A stretch of DNA of 64,000 nt from MED-G116 sp038147495. GTDB taxonomy: Bacteria; Pseudomonadota; Alphaproteobacteria; Puniceispirillales; Puniceispirillaceae. Below, one piece after another: positions 1 through 9,498 of this stretch (the stretch's first letter is position 1; every line of letters begins with the position of its first letter). A model generated the notes under the pieces. The model was given only the letters and a program-made list of their open reading frames with translations. It was not told the DNA's origin and ran no database searches. Location of the stretch: positions 197,211-261,210 of the forward strand of contig JAYQTT010000003.1 in the NCBI GenBank assembly GCA_038147495.1, read 5' to 3'. The position numbers and the translations under genes were made by a program.

Positions 1-540
1 GTTTGGCGTATGTGTCAAACAGGACAAGCCGGCAAGATGCAGGGCGGTGATCAGAAAACCGGCCGCGATGCCAACACTTTCCGGGACATAATAATTCTTG
101 TAACGCTGCCCATCATCAAACTGGCCATAGCGTTCAGCAAAAATCACAATCAACCATGGGGCATCAACAAGATGCGGCTTGTCTGGCCCGGTGCCGATCG
201 GCTCCAGCGCCTTGATCCATTCATCATGATTGTTGCTTTCATAAAAGTTCCGTTCTTCTTGTTCGGCCGCGGCACGTATCTCCGCCTTCATCCGATCATC
301 ACCAATGAGTGCAAAATGCCATGGCTGATGGTTTGCACCGCTTGGTGCAAGGCCTGCTGTCTGGATGCAGTCTTCGATAATCTGGCGCGGCACCGGCTTT
401 GTATCAAAATCACGGATGCTGTGCCGCTGGCGCATAACCTCGAGATGGGCAGCCGCCGCCGCGGTCATGTCCTCATCGCTTGGTACTGACCGGTTGCCAA
501 GCGACAATGCTTCATATGACAGGTTCTTGCGGGAAAACAT
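1..540 (-). CDS. Nitroreductase family protein (partial, 3' end outside window)
   Basis: The first 180 codons are visible and the C-terminus lies beyond position 1. It starts at an ATG at 540-538. Near residues 40-45 it has the nitroreductase opening HSIRDF, followed by APSGANHQPWHF, the usual FMN-binding segment of the family. The spacing fits the iodotyrosine-deiodinase/BluB-like side of the family rather than NfsB. Such enzymes use FMN and NAD(P)H to reduce nitro, quinone or halogenated aromatic substrates; the substrate here cannot be read from sequence. It is divergent from the aminotransferase at 702, and the 161-bp gap presumably holds both promoters. Confidence 0.85.
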   Translation of the reverse strand, partial: MFSRKNLSYEALSLGNRSVPSDEDMTAAAAAHLEVMRQRHSIRDFDTKPVPRQIIEDCIQTAGLAPSGANHQPWHFALIGDDRMKAEIRAAAEQEERNFYESNNHDEWIKALEPIGTGPDKPHLVDAPWLIVIFAERYGQFDDGQRYKNYYVPESVGIAAGFLITALHLAGLSCLTHTPN

Positions 541-701
541 CAAACATCACCTGAGATTGTTGAAATTGACGGCATCAAAGACATACTGTCGCGCTTTTGT
601 CGGCGCATCAACTCTGCTACGGTCACGCCACGCTTTTGTGGTCTTTTGTGAAAAAGTGCCGTCATATCTGTCTATCAAACCGCGTTTACGAGTTCTGAGC
701 T

Positions 702-1859
702 ATGTTCAATCCCGCGATCACCCGTCTTACCGCTCCCCCTGTTTCTGTCGTTCTTGATTGGCGTGCTTCCTATGATGGCAGCAAAGGTGCCCTGATCGAC
801 ATGAGCCAAGCGGTTCCCGGCTATCCGGCACATCCTGATATGCTGCAGGCGTTGGCTGATGCGGCGGCCACACCGGATGCGGCACGCTATGGCAGGGTTG
901 AGGGTGATGACGGGCTCCGCGATGCCTATGCGACGCATCTTTCAACGCTTTATGATGCGCCGATCGCACCGGAACAAACGCATATCACATCGGGCTGTAA
1001 TCAGGCCTTTGTTGCAGCCGCGCTTGCCGTGGCCGGACGCGGCGAAGAAATCCTGATGATGCGTCCATGCTATTTCAACCATGAATCTGCTCTTGGTATG
1101 CTTGGAATCGATATTGCCTATGTCGATTGTCACAGCGAGAATGGCATGCGCCCCCTGCCCGCCGATATCGACGCCGCGATTGGACCGAAAACGCGCGCGC
1201 TGGCGCTTGTATCGCCAAACAATCCCTGCGGCACCATCTATCCTGCAGATCTGCTTGATGAGATTTTTCAACTGTGCAAACGCCGGGGAATATGGCTCAT
1301 CCTTGACGAAACCTATCGCGATTTTCTGCCCCTGAACAGTGACCGGCCCCATCGGCTTTTCGGTCATGAAGGCTGGCAGGACACGCTGATCCAGCTATAC
1401 AGCTTTTCCAAATCCTATTGCATGCCCGGGCACCGCCTTGGTGCGGTGACAGGCGGAAAGGCGCTGGTCGATGAATTGGCCAAGATCATCGACAATATCC
1501 AGATATGTGCCCCGCGCACACCGCAGATCGCGGTTGCACCAATGCTCACACAGCTGGCGGATTGGCGGCAGGACAACCGCGAGCGCATCGCCGCACGGTC
1601 TGATTTGTTCAGCAAGGTGATTGCCGGCATGGAGGGCTGGACCCTGCTTAGCACCGGCGCCTATTTCGGCTATGTCAAACATCCCTTTACCGGTACACCG
1701 TCAATCGAGGTTGCACAGCGTATGGCACGTGAAGTTGGGGTACTGACCATTCCCGGTACGTTCTTTGGTGATGGGCAGGAAGATTATCTGCGCTTTGCCT
1801 TCGCCAATGCCGGCAGGGACGTAATCGCCGAACTTCCAGATCGCCTTGGCGCGCTCTGA
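702..1859 (+). CDS. PLP-dependent class I/II aminotransferase
   Basis: A 385-residue fold-type I aminotransferase. It shows NNPCGT, which contacts the cofactor, then the DETY motif, then SFSKSYCMPGHRLG, whose lysine forms the Schiff base with PLP; this is the normal order and length for the AspC/histidinol-phosphate aminotransferase superfamily. The start at 702 is the first ATG in frame. A HAD phosphatase begins 24 bp after the stop, so the two are probably co-transcribed. The amino donor and acceptor cannot be assigned. The class is clear, the substrate is not. Confidence 0.9.
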   Translation: MFNPAITRLTAPPVSVVLDWRASYDGSKGALIDMSQAVPGYPAHPDMLQALADAAATPDAARYGRVEGDDGLRDAYATHLSTLYDAPIAPEQTHITSGCNQAFVAAALAVAGRGEEILMMRPCYFNHESALGMLGIDIAYVDCHSENGMRPLPADIDAAIGPKTRALALVSPNNPCGTIYPADLLDEIFQLCKRRGIWLILDETYRDFLPLNSDRPHRLFGHEGWQDTLIQLYSFSKSYCMPGHRLGAVTGGKALVDELAKIIDNIQICAPRTPQIAVAPMLTQLADWRQDNRERIAARSDLFSKVIAGMEGWTLLSTGAYFGYVKHPFTGTPSIEVAQRMAREVGVLTIPGTFFGDGQEDYLRFAFANAGRDVIAELPDRLGAL

Positions 1860-1883
1860 CTTCATCATCTTAGACACCAAACG

Positions 1884-2585
1884 ATGACCCACGCCCACCA
1901 CAGCCTGCCGACAAAAGCCGTGATTTTTGACATGGACGGGTTGCTGCTCGACAGCGAGCGCTTGACCTGGGACGCCTATGTCTTGACCGCAAAACGCCAT
2001 GCGATTGCTCATGAGTTTACAGATTACAGCCGGATGATTGGCCTCAATATGATTGAGGGGGTGGCGGTCCTGCGCGAGATTTTGCCCGACCATATCGATG
2101 TGTCCGATTTTAAAGCTGAATGGATGGAATTGTACCGTCATCAGCTTGACGGGACCGTTCCGGTAAAGCCCGGGATCATTGACATTGTTGACAGCCTTGC
2201 CGCGCGCAAGGTGCCGATGGCGGTTGCCACCTCGTCACAGGGCGAGAAGGCACGCGATATCCTGACACGCGTTGGTCTTGCCCGACATATGCTGGCGATC
2301 ACCGGCGGTAATGAGGTGCCACGCGGCAAGCCTGCCCCTGATGTGTATCTTGCCACTATCGATAAGCTCGCTGCCTTTGGCATCCGCGGCGCAGATGACT
2401 GCATTGCCTTTGAGGATTCGGAAAATGGCGTCAAGGCAGCGCGGGCGGCAGGCCTGCGGGTGATACAGGTGCCCGACCTGATCCCCGCGGCGCATGCGGC
2501 AACACCGCCCTTCCATCTTATAGCCGACAGTTTGGCAACCGGGGTTGAGTGGCTTGACGTCCAGACGGTCTGGCCAGTCGGCTGA
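1884..2585 (+). CDS. HAD-superfamily hydrolase, beta-phosphoglucomutase-like subfamily
   Basis: A 233-residue protein opening with VIFDMDGLLLDSE, the HAD motif I with the nucleophile and acid/base aspartates. Motif II is the TSS in VATSSQGEK, motif III the lysine in GKPAPDVY, and motif IV the EDSENG acidic segment. The cap is inserted after motif I, typical of subclass IA phosphatases and beta-phosphoglucomutases. It probably dephosphorylates a small sugar or nucleotide phosphate in the cytoplasm. It lies just downstream of the aminotransferase in the same direction. Confidence 0.88.
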   Translation: MTHAHHSLPTKAVIFDMDGLLLDSERLTWDAYVLTAKRHAIAHEFTDYSRMIGLNMIEGVAVLREILPDHIDVSDFKAEWMELYRHQLDGTVPVKPGIIDIVDSLAARKVPMAVATSSQGEKARDILTRVGLARHMLAITGGNEVPRGKPAPDVYLATIDKLAAFGIRGADDCIAFEDSENGVKAARAAGLRVIQVPDLIPAAHAATPPFHLIADSLATGVEWLDVQTVWPVG

Positions 2586-2662
2586 CCCCATGCAATGGGT
2601 GGACGGCCTCGTCTGGCGAGCCTATTCTGTCAGCTTTCAGACAATATGCCGGAGACAATGAC

Positions 2663-3103
2663 ATGCGCTATCTTCACACAATGGTCAGAATTCGCGATAT
2701 CGACGAGTCACTTGATTTTTATTGCACCAAACTGGGAATGATCGAGACGAAGCGCAAAGAGAGTGAAGCCGGGCGTTTCACCTTGATTTTCCTCTCGGGA
2801 AGCAAAGACCTCGACAGCGCCAAAGCCAATTCGTCACCAGAATTGGAGCTCACCTATAACTGGGATCCCGAGGATTATGACAAAGGGCGCAACTTTGGAC
2901 ATCTCGCCTATAAGGTCGACAATATCTATGAGACGTGCCAACGCCTGATGGATGCCGGCGTAACAATCAACCGCCCGCCACGCGACGGCTATATGGCCTT
3001 CATCAAGTCACCTGACAATATCTCGATTGAATTGTTGCAGGAAGGCGATGCCCTGCCACCGGCAGAACCCTGGGCGTCAATGGAGAACACCGGCAGCTGG
3101 TAG
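2663..3103 (+). CDS. gloA: Lactoylglutathione lyase (glyoxalase I)
   Basis: A 146-residue single-domain glyoxalase I. It begins MRYLHTMVRI with the first metal histidine, continues with DIDESLDFYCTKLGM, and has ELTYNW and FGHLAYKVDN, which carry further metal ligands, then IELLQ near the end. It converts the hemithioacetal of methylglyoxal and glutathione to S-lactoylglutathione. A GGAG sequence lies 8 nt before the ATG. The next gene encodes glyoxalase II, so the complete methylglyoxal detoxification pathway sits together. Confidence 0.93.
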   Translation: MRYLHTMVRIRDIDESLDFYCTKLGMIETKRKESEAGRFTLIFLSGSKDLDSAKANSSPELELTYNWDPEDYDKGRNFGHLAYKVDNIYETCQRLMDAGVTINRPPRDGYMAFIKSPDNISIELLQEGDALPPAEPWASMENTGSW

Positions 3104-3140
3104 ACACAGCGCTCTTCGGCAGTCACATGGAGCAAAAAAG

Positions 3141-3905
3141 ATGCTGAACATTCATCAATTTCCCTATGGCAGTGACAATTATGGTGTGTTGCTACATTGC
3201 CCGGAGTCCGGCGAGACCGCGATGATTGACGCCGGTGACGCCGCCGCCGCCGAGACCGCACTTGCAGAAACAGGCTGGCAATTAAGCCAGATCTGGATCA
3301 CGCACCATCATGGCGATCACACCGCTGGGCTGGCCGCAATCAAGGCCGCCCATGGGGCGCATGTCATCGGACCGGCTGCCGGAAAGGCAGAGATCACCGG
3401 CATTGATGAGGTGGTGGGTGATGACGCGCATTTCACTTTTGCCAAGCGGGAAGTCAGGGTCCTGACAACCCCGGGCCACACGCTGGACATGATCAATTTT
3501 CATCTGCCAAGCGAGAAGCTGGTGTTCACCGGCGACACGCTGTTTGCCATGGGATGTGGGCGGGTTTTTGAGGGTGATGCCCCGATGATGTGGGCCAGCC
3601 TTGAAAAACTGATGGCACTTGCCGATGACACAACAATTTATTGCAGCCATGAATACACAGCCGCCAACGCCGCCTTTGCCGTGACAGTTGATCCGGACAA
3701 CAGCGCGCTTGCCGCCCGCCATGACGAGGTAAAGGCGCTTCGTGCCAATGGCCGCCCGACTGTGCCAACGATCATGGCGCTGGAAAAGGCGACCAATCCG
3801 TTCCTGCGTGCCGCCGACCCGGCCATAAGGGCGCATCTTGGCATGACCGATGCGACAGATGCTGAAGTCTTTGCAGAAATTCGCCGCCGCAAGGATGTGT
3901 TCTAG
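3141..3905 (+). CDS. gloB: Hydroxyacylglutathione hydrolase (glyoxalase II)
   Basis: A 254-residue metallo-beta-lactamase fold enzyme with THHHGDHTAG, the HxHxDH binuclear metal motif. It also has TTPGHT, TGDTLFAMGCGR and CSHEYT, all expected in GloB, and ends in the short family C-terminal region. It hydrolyses S-lactoylglutathione to lactate and glutathione. A longer reading from 3027 overlaps gloA; the ATG at 3141 is preferred because it gives MLNIHQFPYGSDNYG, the family's usual N-terminus. It ends 15 bp from the convergent idi gene. Confidence 0.94.
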   Translation: MLNIHQFPYGSDNYGVLLHCPESGETAMIDAGDAAAAETALAETGWQLSQIWITHHHGDHTAGLAAIKAAHGAHVIGPAAGKAEITGIDEVVGDDAHFTFAKREVRVLTTPGHTLDMINFHLPSEKLVFTGDTLFAMGCGRVFEGDAPMMWASLEKLMALADDTTIYCSHEYTAANAAFAVTVDPDNSALAARHDEVKALRANGRPTVPTIMALEKATNPFLRAADPAIRAHLGMTDATDAEVFAEIRRRKDVF

Positions 3906-3920
3906 ACGGCCCAAACAGGC

Positions 3921-4961
3921 CTAAACACCCCGACCAACCCGCCCTTGCACCTGCCGGAAGTCGGCAATGGTCGGCGCGCCGGTCAGGAACAATGTTAACC
4001 GCATTTGTGCAATCCAATCGGCGATTGCCGCGCGTCCTGCTGTGATGTCTGGGGCGTCGTCATCATCAGTTACAACCGCACGCAATACTGGTCCGGCAAG
4101 AGACACCGCCGTAGCGCCAAGCCAAAGTGCCTTGGCAGCATCAAGACCGTGCCGCACCCCGCCCGAAGCCAGCACTACCGCGTCCGGCATCACCTGCATA
4201 ACGTCATAAAGCGCTGTGGCCGTGGGCAAGCCCCAATCAAGAAAGGGTTCAAACACGTCACTTTGCTGGCGGCGCAATGCCTCAATTCTTGTCCAATTCG
4301 TCCCGCCAAGTCCGGCGATATCAACCGCCCACACTCCGCATTCAAAGAGTCGGCGCGCGACATCAACGCTGATCCCGGCTCCGACTTCCTTGACAATCAC
4401 TTTGCATGGCAGGCTAGAGACCGCCTTTTCAATCGCCGAGGCAACATTGCGCCAATCGGTTTCACCTTCAGGCTGCACCGCCTCTTGCAGCGGGTTGAGA
4501 TGGATTGCAAGCGCATCCGCCTGAAGGTCATCAACAGCGCGTTTGGCAAGGTCGAGGCCACCGGCACGGGCAAGCTGCACGCCACCAAGATTGCCAATCA
4601 ATGGCACATTCGGGGCAATGTCCCTCAATTCAGCTTGTGATATGCCATTTTCCAGACTGGCACGTTGTGATCCCACAGCAAGGCCAATTCCCTCGGTATT
4701 GGCAATCTGGGCCAGTGCCCGGTTGATCGCGGCACTGCGCGGGGTGCCACCAGTCATTGCACCAATAAAAAGCGGCGCCGACAGCTGATGGTCAAGGAAA
4801 TCAACCTTCAGATCAACCTCATCAAGATTGCATTCAGGCAGGGCGCAATGATCAAGCCTGACATCGTCAAACCCTGCGGTTACAGCCGATTGTGCGCTCG
4901 CACCACGCGCAAGGCGAAGATGTTCGTCTTTACGGTCTGCACTGTTTTTGCCTTCACTCAT
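3921..4961 (-). CDS. fni: Isopentenyl-diphosphate delta-isomerase, type 2
   Basis: A 346-residue FMN-dependent type 2 isomerase that interconverts IPP and DMAPP. Visible signatures are RKDEHLRLA at the N-terminus, FIGAMTGGT, AVGSQRASLE, LIGNLGGVQL, IHLNPLQEAVQPEG, VKEVGAGIS, IAGLGGTNW and ASGGVRHGLDAAKALWLGA, all in the expected order. It is the last gene of the retinal cluster, starting 6 bp after blh ends, and supplies DMAPP for carotenoid synthesis. It is unrelated to the Nudix-type Idi. Confidence 0.95.
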   Translation of the reverse strand: MSEGKNSADRKDEHLRLARGASAQSAVTAGFDDVRLDHCALPECNLDEVDLKVDFLDHQLSAPLFIGAMTGGTPRSAAINRALAQIANTEGIGLAVGSQRASLENGISQAELRDIAPNVPLIGNLGGVQLARAGGLDLAKRAVDDLQADALAIHLNPLQEAVQPEGETDWRNVASAIEKAVSSLPCKVIVKEVGAGISVDVARRLFECGVWAVDIAGLGGTNWTRIEALRRQQSDVFEPFLDWGLPTATALYDVMQVMPDAVVLASGGVRHGLDAAKALWLGATAVSLAGPVLRAVVTDDDDAPDITAGRAAIADWIAQMRLTLFLTGAPTIADFRQVQGRVGRGV

Positions 4962-4967
4962 ATCTTG

Positions 4968-5810
4968 TCATCCTTGTGCCGGTCGAACCGCGTGACGCCG
5001 GAACATTCCGTCTACAAGCAGCATATGCGGCACTGTCAGCGCGGCAAGGCCAATGAAAACCACCTGCAAGACCGCCGACTCCATCGACATATTTGTCATG
5101 CAATAATAAAGCGCGATCGCCCCTGCGGCCCAGCTTGCAAGCGTGAAAAATGCCGCCTGAAAATAGATCGATTTGCGCGGCATCTCGCTGTTGATTGATC
5201 GCCATATGCTCAGAAGATGGCGCGCCGAATGCACGCAGCAAAAATAAATGGCAAACCCGACAAGCGGCGGTACCAGCAAAAACAATGACAACAGCGCAAC
5301 AATTTCCAGAAAGCCGGCCCGCCAGCGGCCATCCCACAAGGCCTGCCACGCATAGACAATCAGTGCCACCGCAACCACCACCGACATCACATCGATCGCC
5401 GTCCAAACGACATGTGTCTCACCACCGACAAGATAGGAAAAAATCCGGTCTACGTCCTGCTTGTGTCCCTGACTGATCGCGACCACAACAATCCCGCCAT
5501 GTGAGACGGCCTGAACCTTGCGGAACCACCCTTTCGTGGCAGACGCATCGCCAAGCCCGAAATGAATCATGCTGATCACCAAAAACCCGATTAAAGCCGC
5601 CACCGGAAAATACATCCAGATCATCACTACGGCGGCGGCAAACAGCAGATAAAGCCCCAAAAAGCGCAACAGCCATTGCGGGCGCGCCGTATATCCAAGG
5701 TAACCGGCAATCGCTCCGTCAAAGGCCCCATGCGGCAACCCAATAAGAACGACACTGCCAAGAGCAAGCAAATTGGCAAGGCCCAGACTGGCAATTACGC
5801 CTTCAATCAT
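4968..5810 (-). CDS. blh: Beta-carotene 15,15'-dioxygenase, Brp/Blh family
   Basis: An integral-membrane enzyme of about 280 residues that cleaves beta-carotene into two molecules of retinal. Conserved histidine motifs are all present: GLPHGAFD, HFGLGD, CVHSARHLL and VPHMLLVDG, set in about eight hydrophobic segments. The frame stays open upstream into crtY, to 5939, but the ATG at 5810 lies just after the crtY stop (5828), has GGAAAGAG upstream, and gives the family's usual length. It supplies the chromophore for the proteorhodopsin at 10646. Confidence 0.92.
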   Translation of the reverse strand: MIEGVIASLGLANLLALGSVVLIGLPHGAFDGAIAGYLGYTARPQWLLRFLGLYLLFAAAVVMIWMYFPVAALIGFLVISMIHFGLGDASATKGWFRKVQAVSHGGIVVVAISQGHKQDVDRIFSYLVGGETHVVWTAIDVMSVVVAVALIVYAWQALWDGRWRAGFLEIVALLSLFLLVPPLVGFAIYFCCVHSARHLLSIWRSINSEMPRKSIYFQAAFFTLASWAAGAIALYYCMTNMSMESAVLQVVFIGLAALTVPHMLLVDGMFRRHAVRPAQG

Positions 5811-5827
5811 CCGATCACTCTTTCCGA

Positions 5828-6949
5828 TCACTTGTGTCGGGAGTGTCCATTGAACAGAAACATGCGAAGGCATGCAAGCGCCGCCCGGACAAACACCCAT
5901 TTCGGCATGGCCATGATCACCTTCAATCGCAGCGTCCAACTGGCCTCACCGCTTAAAAACAGCGCAAATTCATCACCGCTCAGCGCCGATCCCATGCGCA
6001 AAAACAAGGATGGCGCCAAATCCGGACGGGTCCGTAACACATGCAGAAACACGTCATCCATCAACAAATCCACCGTCTTGTGTGGGGTGGTGACTGGCAA
6101 GTCTGCTGGCATCCCATCCGAAGGCAGCTTTGATGCTTTTGCAACCGCTCTTGCGATTTGTTTCTGGATGAAGACAAAGGCGTAGCCACTTGACGGACGG
6201 ATTGCCCCGCCATTCCCGCCAATGCCAGTCAAGCCGTTCGGGTTTTCCGGCAAGCGGCCAAGCGGTATCGCCCCATGTTCGACATGGGTCACGCTAAAGC
6301 TGTTAATGCCGCATTCTGCCGACAGATATTGTGCGATGGCGCCTTCAAAGAAGCTGTCAGGCTCTCGCTGCGGGGCAAACATCGTCGACTCAACAAGTGC
6401 GACATCTTTAGAAAAGGGCAAGACATAAAGAAAATGAATACCGCGCGACTGATCACAGCGAAAATCCATCAAAATGGCGGTGTCGGGATCAAAGCCGCCT
6501 GACATCGCCTTCACCTCCCAACCGATGAAATGCTGGACCATCTGATCGCTGGGACAGGCTTGTGGGCGACTGTCCAATATCTGCGCGTGTGGGTCAGCAG
6601 CCACATCTTTTTCGGCAGCAAATTTGACGCCGTTTTCCTGCGCCCGGTCACGACAATGACCTTCCCATCGGCTCCGTTGCAGCGCGTGATAGGAATGCAT
6701 TCGCGATTCCATTACGGCTGCGCCGGATGGTGTCTTGATGCTCCAACTTGTCCATTTATGCCGGGCACATTTTGCCGCCATCTCAAGGCCGGCGATATGC
6801 CAAAACCCCCAGATATGCTCTTTGGTATCGGGCGCTCCTGTCGGGGAAATTACCGTCATGTCATAGCCAGACAGCTTGTCGGCATGCGCGGCAAGTGACA
6901 GGCCTGCACACCCGTCACCAAGAATATGCAGCGGTTTTCTAGCTGACAT
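5828..6949 (-). CDS. crtY: Lycopene beta-cyclase
   Basis: A 373-residue flavoprotein cyclase converting lycopene to beta-carotene. The N-terminal nucleotide-binding motif ILGDGCAGLSLA is a variant of GxGxAG. GNGGAIRPSSGYAF is the conserved CrtY substrate/flavin segment around residue 270. The ATG at 6949 overlaps the end of crtB by 11 nt and has GGAAGGG about 7 nt upstream, which supports translational coupling. An upstream extension to 7021 is out of character for the family and lies inside crtB. Confidence 0.93.
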   Translation of the reverse strand: MSARKPLHILGDGCAGLSLAAHADKLSGYDMTVISPTGAPDTKEHIWGFWHIAGLEMAAKCARHKWTSWSIKTPSGAAVMESRMHSYHALQRSRWEGHCRDRAQENGVKFAAEKDVAADPHAQILDSRPQACPSDQMVQHFIGWEVKAMSGGFDPDTAILMDFRCDQSRGIHFLYVLPFSKDVALVESTMFAPQREPDSFFEGAIAQYLSAECGINSFSVTHVEHGAIPLGRLPENPNGLTGIGGNGGAIRPSSGYAFVFIQKQIARAVAKASKLPSDGMPADLPVTTPHKTVDLLMDDVFLHVLRTRPDLAPSLFLRMGSALSGDEFALFLSGEASWTLRLKVIMAMPKWVFVRAALACLRMFLFNGHSRHK

Positions 6950-7862
6950 GAGGCAACCCTTCCAGCGGACGGTGCAGGGTGGCATCATGCCTGTGTGATG
7001 GCGAGGTGAAACTCCGGGCAAGCAAGCTGAAAAGGGCTGGTAGCGAGCATCGTAGCTTTGTTGATGCGCTTGTCACTTGCCGCCCACGGTGCCACGCATA
7101 GCCTGTCGCCGCCAGCTGCACGCCGATCTGGCGATAGACTCGGGCGGCAACGGCGATGGCAAGATGTGCCCGCCAAGGCAAGAACCGAAACCCCCTCGCG
7201 CCACTCTCATAGAAACGTTCAGCAAGCGCCAATATCTTCTCGACCGCATTACGCATCGCCAAAGCCTCTGCGCTGTCTGGATTTTTCGAGGCCAGAACGA
7301 TCTGGTCTGCAGACAGGTTTTCAACCCATATACCCGGCACATAGCGCCGTCCCATCTGCGCATCCTCCAGAACATCGCGGGCGATATTGGTCAATTGCAT
7401 GGCAATGCCAAGATCAATCGCATGTGCCTTGGCGGCCTGATCATGGCAATCGAGAACATCGCACATCAGCAAACCCACAGTCCCGGCAACGCGATAGGCA
7501 TATCGAAGCAATTCCGCCTCATCCGCCAGACAGACCTCATCCGCCTGATCCTGAAGCAGACCATCAATCAGGGCGACAAGAACCTCGGTCGAAAAGTTCA
7601 TCTGCTTCATAAAAGGCTGGAACGCCGCCAACGCCGGGTCCGACCCAGTGCGGCCAGCTATCATATCCTCGCGAATGGCAGACAGGCGCGCAGGGCCGTC
7701 ATCAATGTCACCATCAGCCATGTCATCCAGCAATCGGCAAAACGCATAGAGGCGGGTGGCATGATCTCCCATACGGGCACCCAAAAAGCGGCTTGCCCAA
7801 TGAAAACTTCGGCCATTTGCCGCAAGGGATTGTTGCGGCGTGAGCGTTTCGTTCTGGATCAT
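6939..7862 (-). CDS. crtB: Phytoene synthase
   Basis: It condenses two GGPP to phytoene. The sequence has SFHWASRFLG, then YAFCRLLDDMADGD, the first aspartate-rich motif, and MQLTNIARDVLEDAQMGRRYVP, the second, in normal spacing, with squalene/phytoene synthase architecture. The start is uncertain. The ATG at 7862 gives 307 residues and leaves a 49-bp gap after crtI; a TTG at 7946 would overlap the end of crtI. The first is chosen because family members begin shortly before the SF-WAS segment. Confidence 0.93.
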   Translation of the reverse strand: MIQNETLTPQQSLAANGRSFHWASRFLGARMGDHATRLYAFCRLLDDMADGDIDDGPARLSAIREDMIAGRTGSDPALAAFQPFMKQMNFSTEVLVALIDGLLQDQADEVCLADEAELLRYAYRVAGTVGLLMCDVLDCHDQAAKAHAIDLGIAMQLTNIARDVLEDAQMGRRYVPGIWVENLSADQIVLASKNPDSAEALAMRNAVEKILALAERFYESGARGFRFLPWRAHLAIAVAARVYRQIGVQLAATGYAWHRGRQVTSASTKLRCSLPALFSLLARSFTSPSHRHDATLHRPLEGLPHVS

Positions 7863-7911
7863 CTCCCTGATGGCATAGGGCAAGGCTGGCCAATCCGCAA
7901 TTCTGCGGATG

Positions 7912-9498
7912 TCAACTTGCTGCCCGCGCCTGCTCCTCTTCCTCAATCAATGCTTCCACTACCTTGGCAGAGCATAGCACGCCCGGCATTCCCGCGCCCG
8001 GATGTGCGCCTGCTGCCGAAAAATACAGATTTGAGATATGCGGGTCCCGATTGTGATAACGGAACCATGCAGATTGAGCAAAGATTGGCGCGATTGAAAA
8101 TCCGGCGCCGTGCATTGACCGGTAATCTGTTTTGAAATCTTCCGGCGTCATCCAGAAATCATCAGTGATCGTGGATTCCAGCTCGGGCATGATCGTTCGG
8201 GACAGCGCCGCCACAATGCGTGACCGTAGCTCCGGACCCATGGTCTTCCAGTCTACATCACCGAGGAGATTTGGTACCGGGCACAGCACATAGAAGCTGT
8301 CGCATCCGGCAGGTGCAAAGCTCGGATCAGTTGCGGTGGGCCGGTGCAGATAGAGCGAAAAATCGTCTGCCAGAATCTTCTTGTCAAAAATATCCGCCAG
8401 CAATTCCTTGTAGCGCGGCCCCATCCAGATGGTGTGATGCGCCACATCCGGATAGGTCTTTTTGGTGCCAAAGAACAGCACATATAGGCCCATCGAATAT
8501 TGGGTTAACGCCTCTGGAAGCGCCCGTTTCCGCATATGCGCGGCAGCGGGCAGCATCTGCGAATAAACGGTTGGGGGATCACCGTTGCAGATGACACGCT
8601 CGGCGCTGAACACCCGCCCGTCGGTGGCCCTCGCCCCGGTGACACGCCCCCGGCTATGCGCATCCATTGTGATCTCTGCGATATCAGTATTTAATATGAC
8701 CTGAACCCCGGCGCGTTCCAGAAGCTTGTGAAGTTCCGCCACCAGACGGCCGGTGCCACCCATGCAGAAAAACACACCCCACCGACGCTCCAGATAATGG
8801 ATCAGACTATAGATCGATGTGGTCGTGAATGGGTTGCCGCCTACCAGCAATGGGTGAATGGAAAACGCCTGACGCAGCAATGGGTGCTTGATGTGGCTGT
8901 TGACGATCCCCGCGACCGTCTTATAGCTGCGCAATTTCAACAACGCCGGCACTTGCGCCATCATCGTCCAAAATTTGGTGAAAGGCCGATCAGCAAGCTT
9001 TTCGAAGCCAATCTCAAAAATTTCCTTCGATGTTTGAAGCAGTCGTTCATAGCCTTTCACATCTGGTGCGTGGAATTTTCGGATTTCTGCATTGGTATCT
9101 TCGATCGATGGCCGGTAATCAAATTGCTGGCCATCGTGAAAGTGAAATCGATACCAGGGATCCAAAGGCCGAAATTCAAGATGATCTTCGCGCTTCTCAC
9201 CGAACAGCTCGAACAATTCGTCAAACAGGAACGGGGCGGTGATAACCGTTGGTCCTGCATCATGGCGAAAGCCACCACGCTCAAACACCTGTGCGCGCCC
9301 GCCAATCGCCTGCAGCCTGTCGACAAGTGTAACAGAATAACCCCGCGCCCGCATGCGCAGGGCAGCGGCTATCCCACCGAAACCGGCACCGATAACCAGA
9401 ACATCACTCTGCAATCTATGATTGTCGTCCATTGTGTCGACAGCATGACGTGAGAGAGGGGTTGGCGCGCCTGAGGCGCGCTTACCAGCGGGAGCCAT
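7912..9498 (-). CDS. crtI: Phytoene desaturase
   Basis: A 528-residue FAD-dependent desaturase that takes phytoene to lycopene. The N-terminal Rossmann motif is VLVIGAGFGGIAAALRMRA, followed by IGGRAQVFERGGFRHDAGPT. The C-terminal bacterial-type CrtI signature is AAGAHPGAGMPGVLCSAKVV. The ATG at 9498 overlaps the end of crtE by 17 nt; an ATG at 9432 (just before DDNHRLQSDVLVIG) is an alternative that would remove 22 residues. Neither has a strong ribosome binding site. Confidence 0.95.
   Translation of the reverse strand: MAPAGKRASGAPTPLSRHAVDTMDDNHRLQSDVLVIGAGFGGIAAALRMRARGYSVTLVDRLQAIGGRAQVFERGGFRHDAGPTVITAPFLFDELFELFGEKREDHLEFRPLDPWYRFHFHDGQQFDYRPSIEDTNAEIRKFHAPDVKGYERLLQTSKEIFEIGFEKLADRPFTKFWTMMAQVPALLKLRSYKTVAGIVNSHIKHPLLRQAFSIHPLLVGGNPFTTTSIYSLIHYLERRWGVFFCMGGTGRLVAELHKLLERAGVQVILNTDIAEITMDAHSRGRVTGARATDGRVFSAERVICNGDPPTVYSQMLPAAAHMRKRALPEALTQYSMGLYVLFFGTKKTYPDVAHHTIWMGPRYKELLADIFDKKILADDFSLYLHRPTATDPSFAPAGCDSFYVLCPVPNLLGDVDWKTMGPELRSRIVAALSRTIMPELESTITDDFWMTPEDFKTDYRSMHGAGFSIAPIFAQSAWFRYHNRDPHISNLYFSAAGAHPGAGMPGVLCSAKVVEALIEEEEQARAAS

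Noticed and set aside
10..489. Plus-strand open frame of 159 codons at the left edge
   Set aside because: It is the shadow of the minus-strand nitroreductase, whose motifs are clear.
7077..8135. Plus-strand open frame of 352 codons
   Set aside because: It lies opposite crtB and crtI, both with all family motifs; the plus product has no recognisable domain and unlikely composition.
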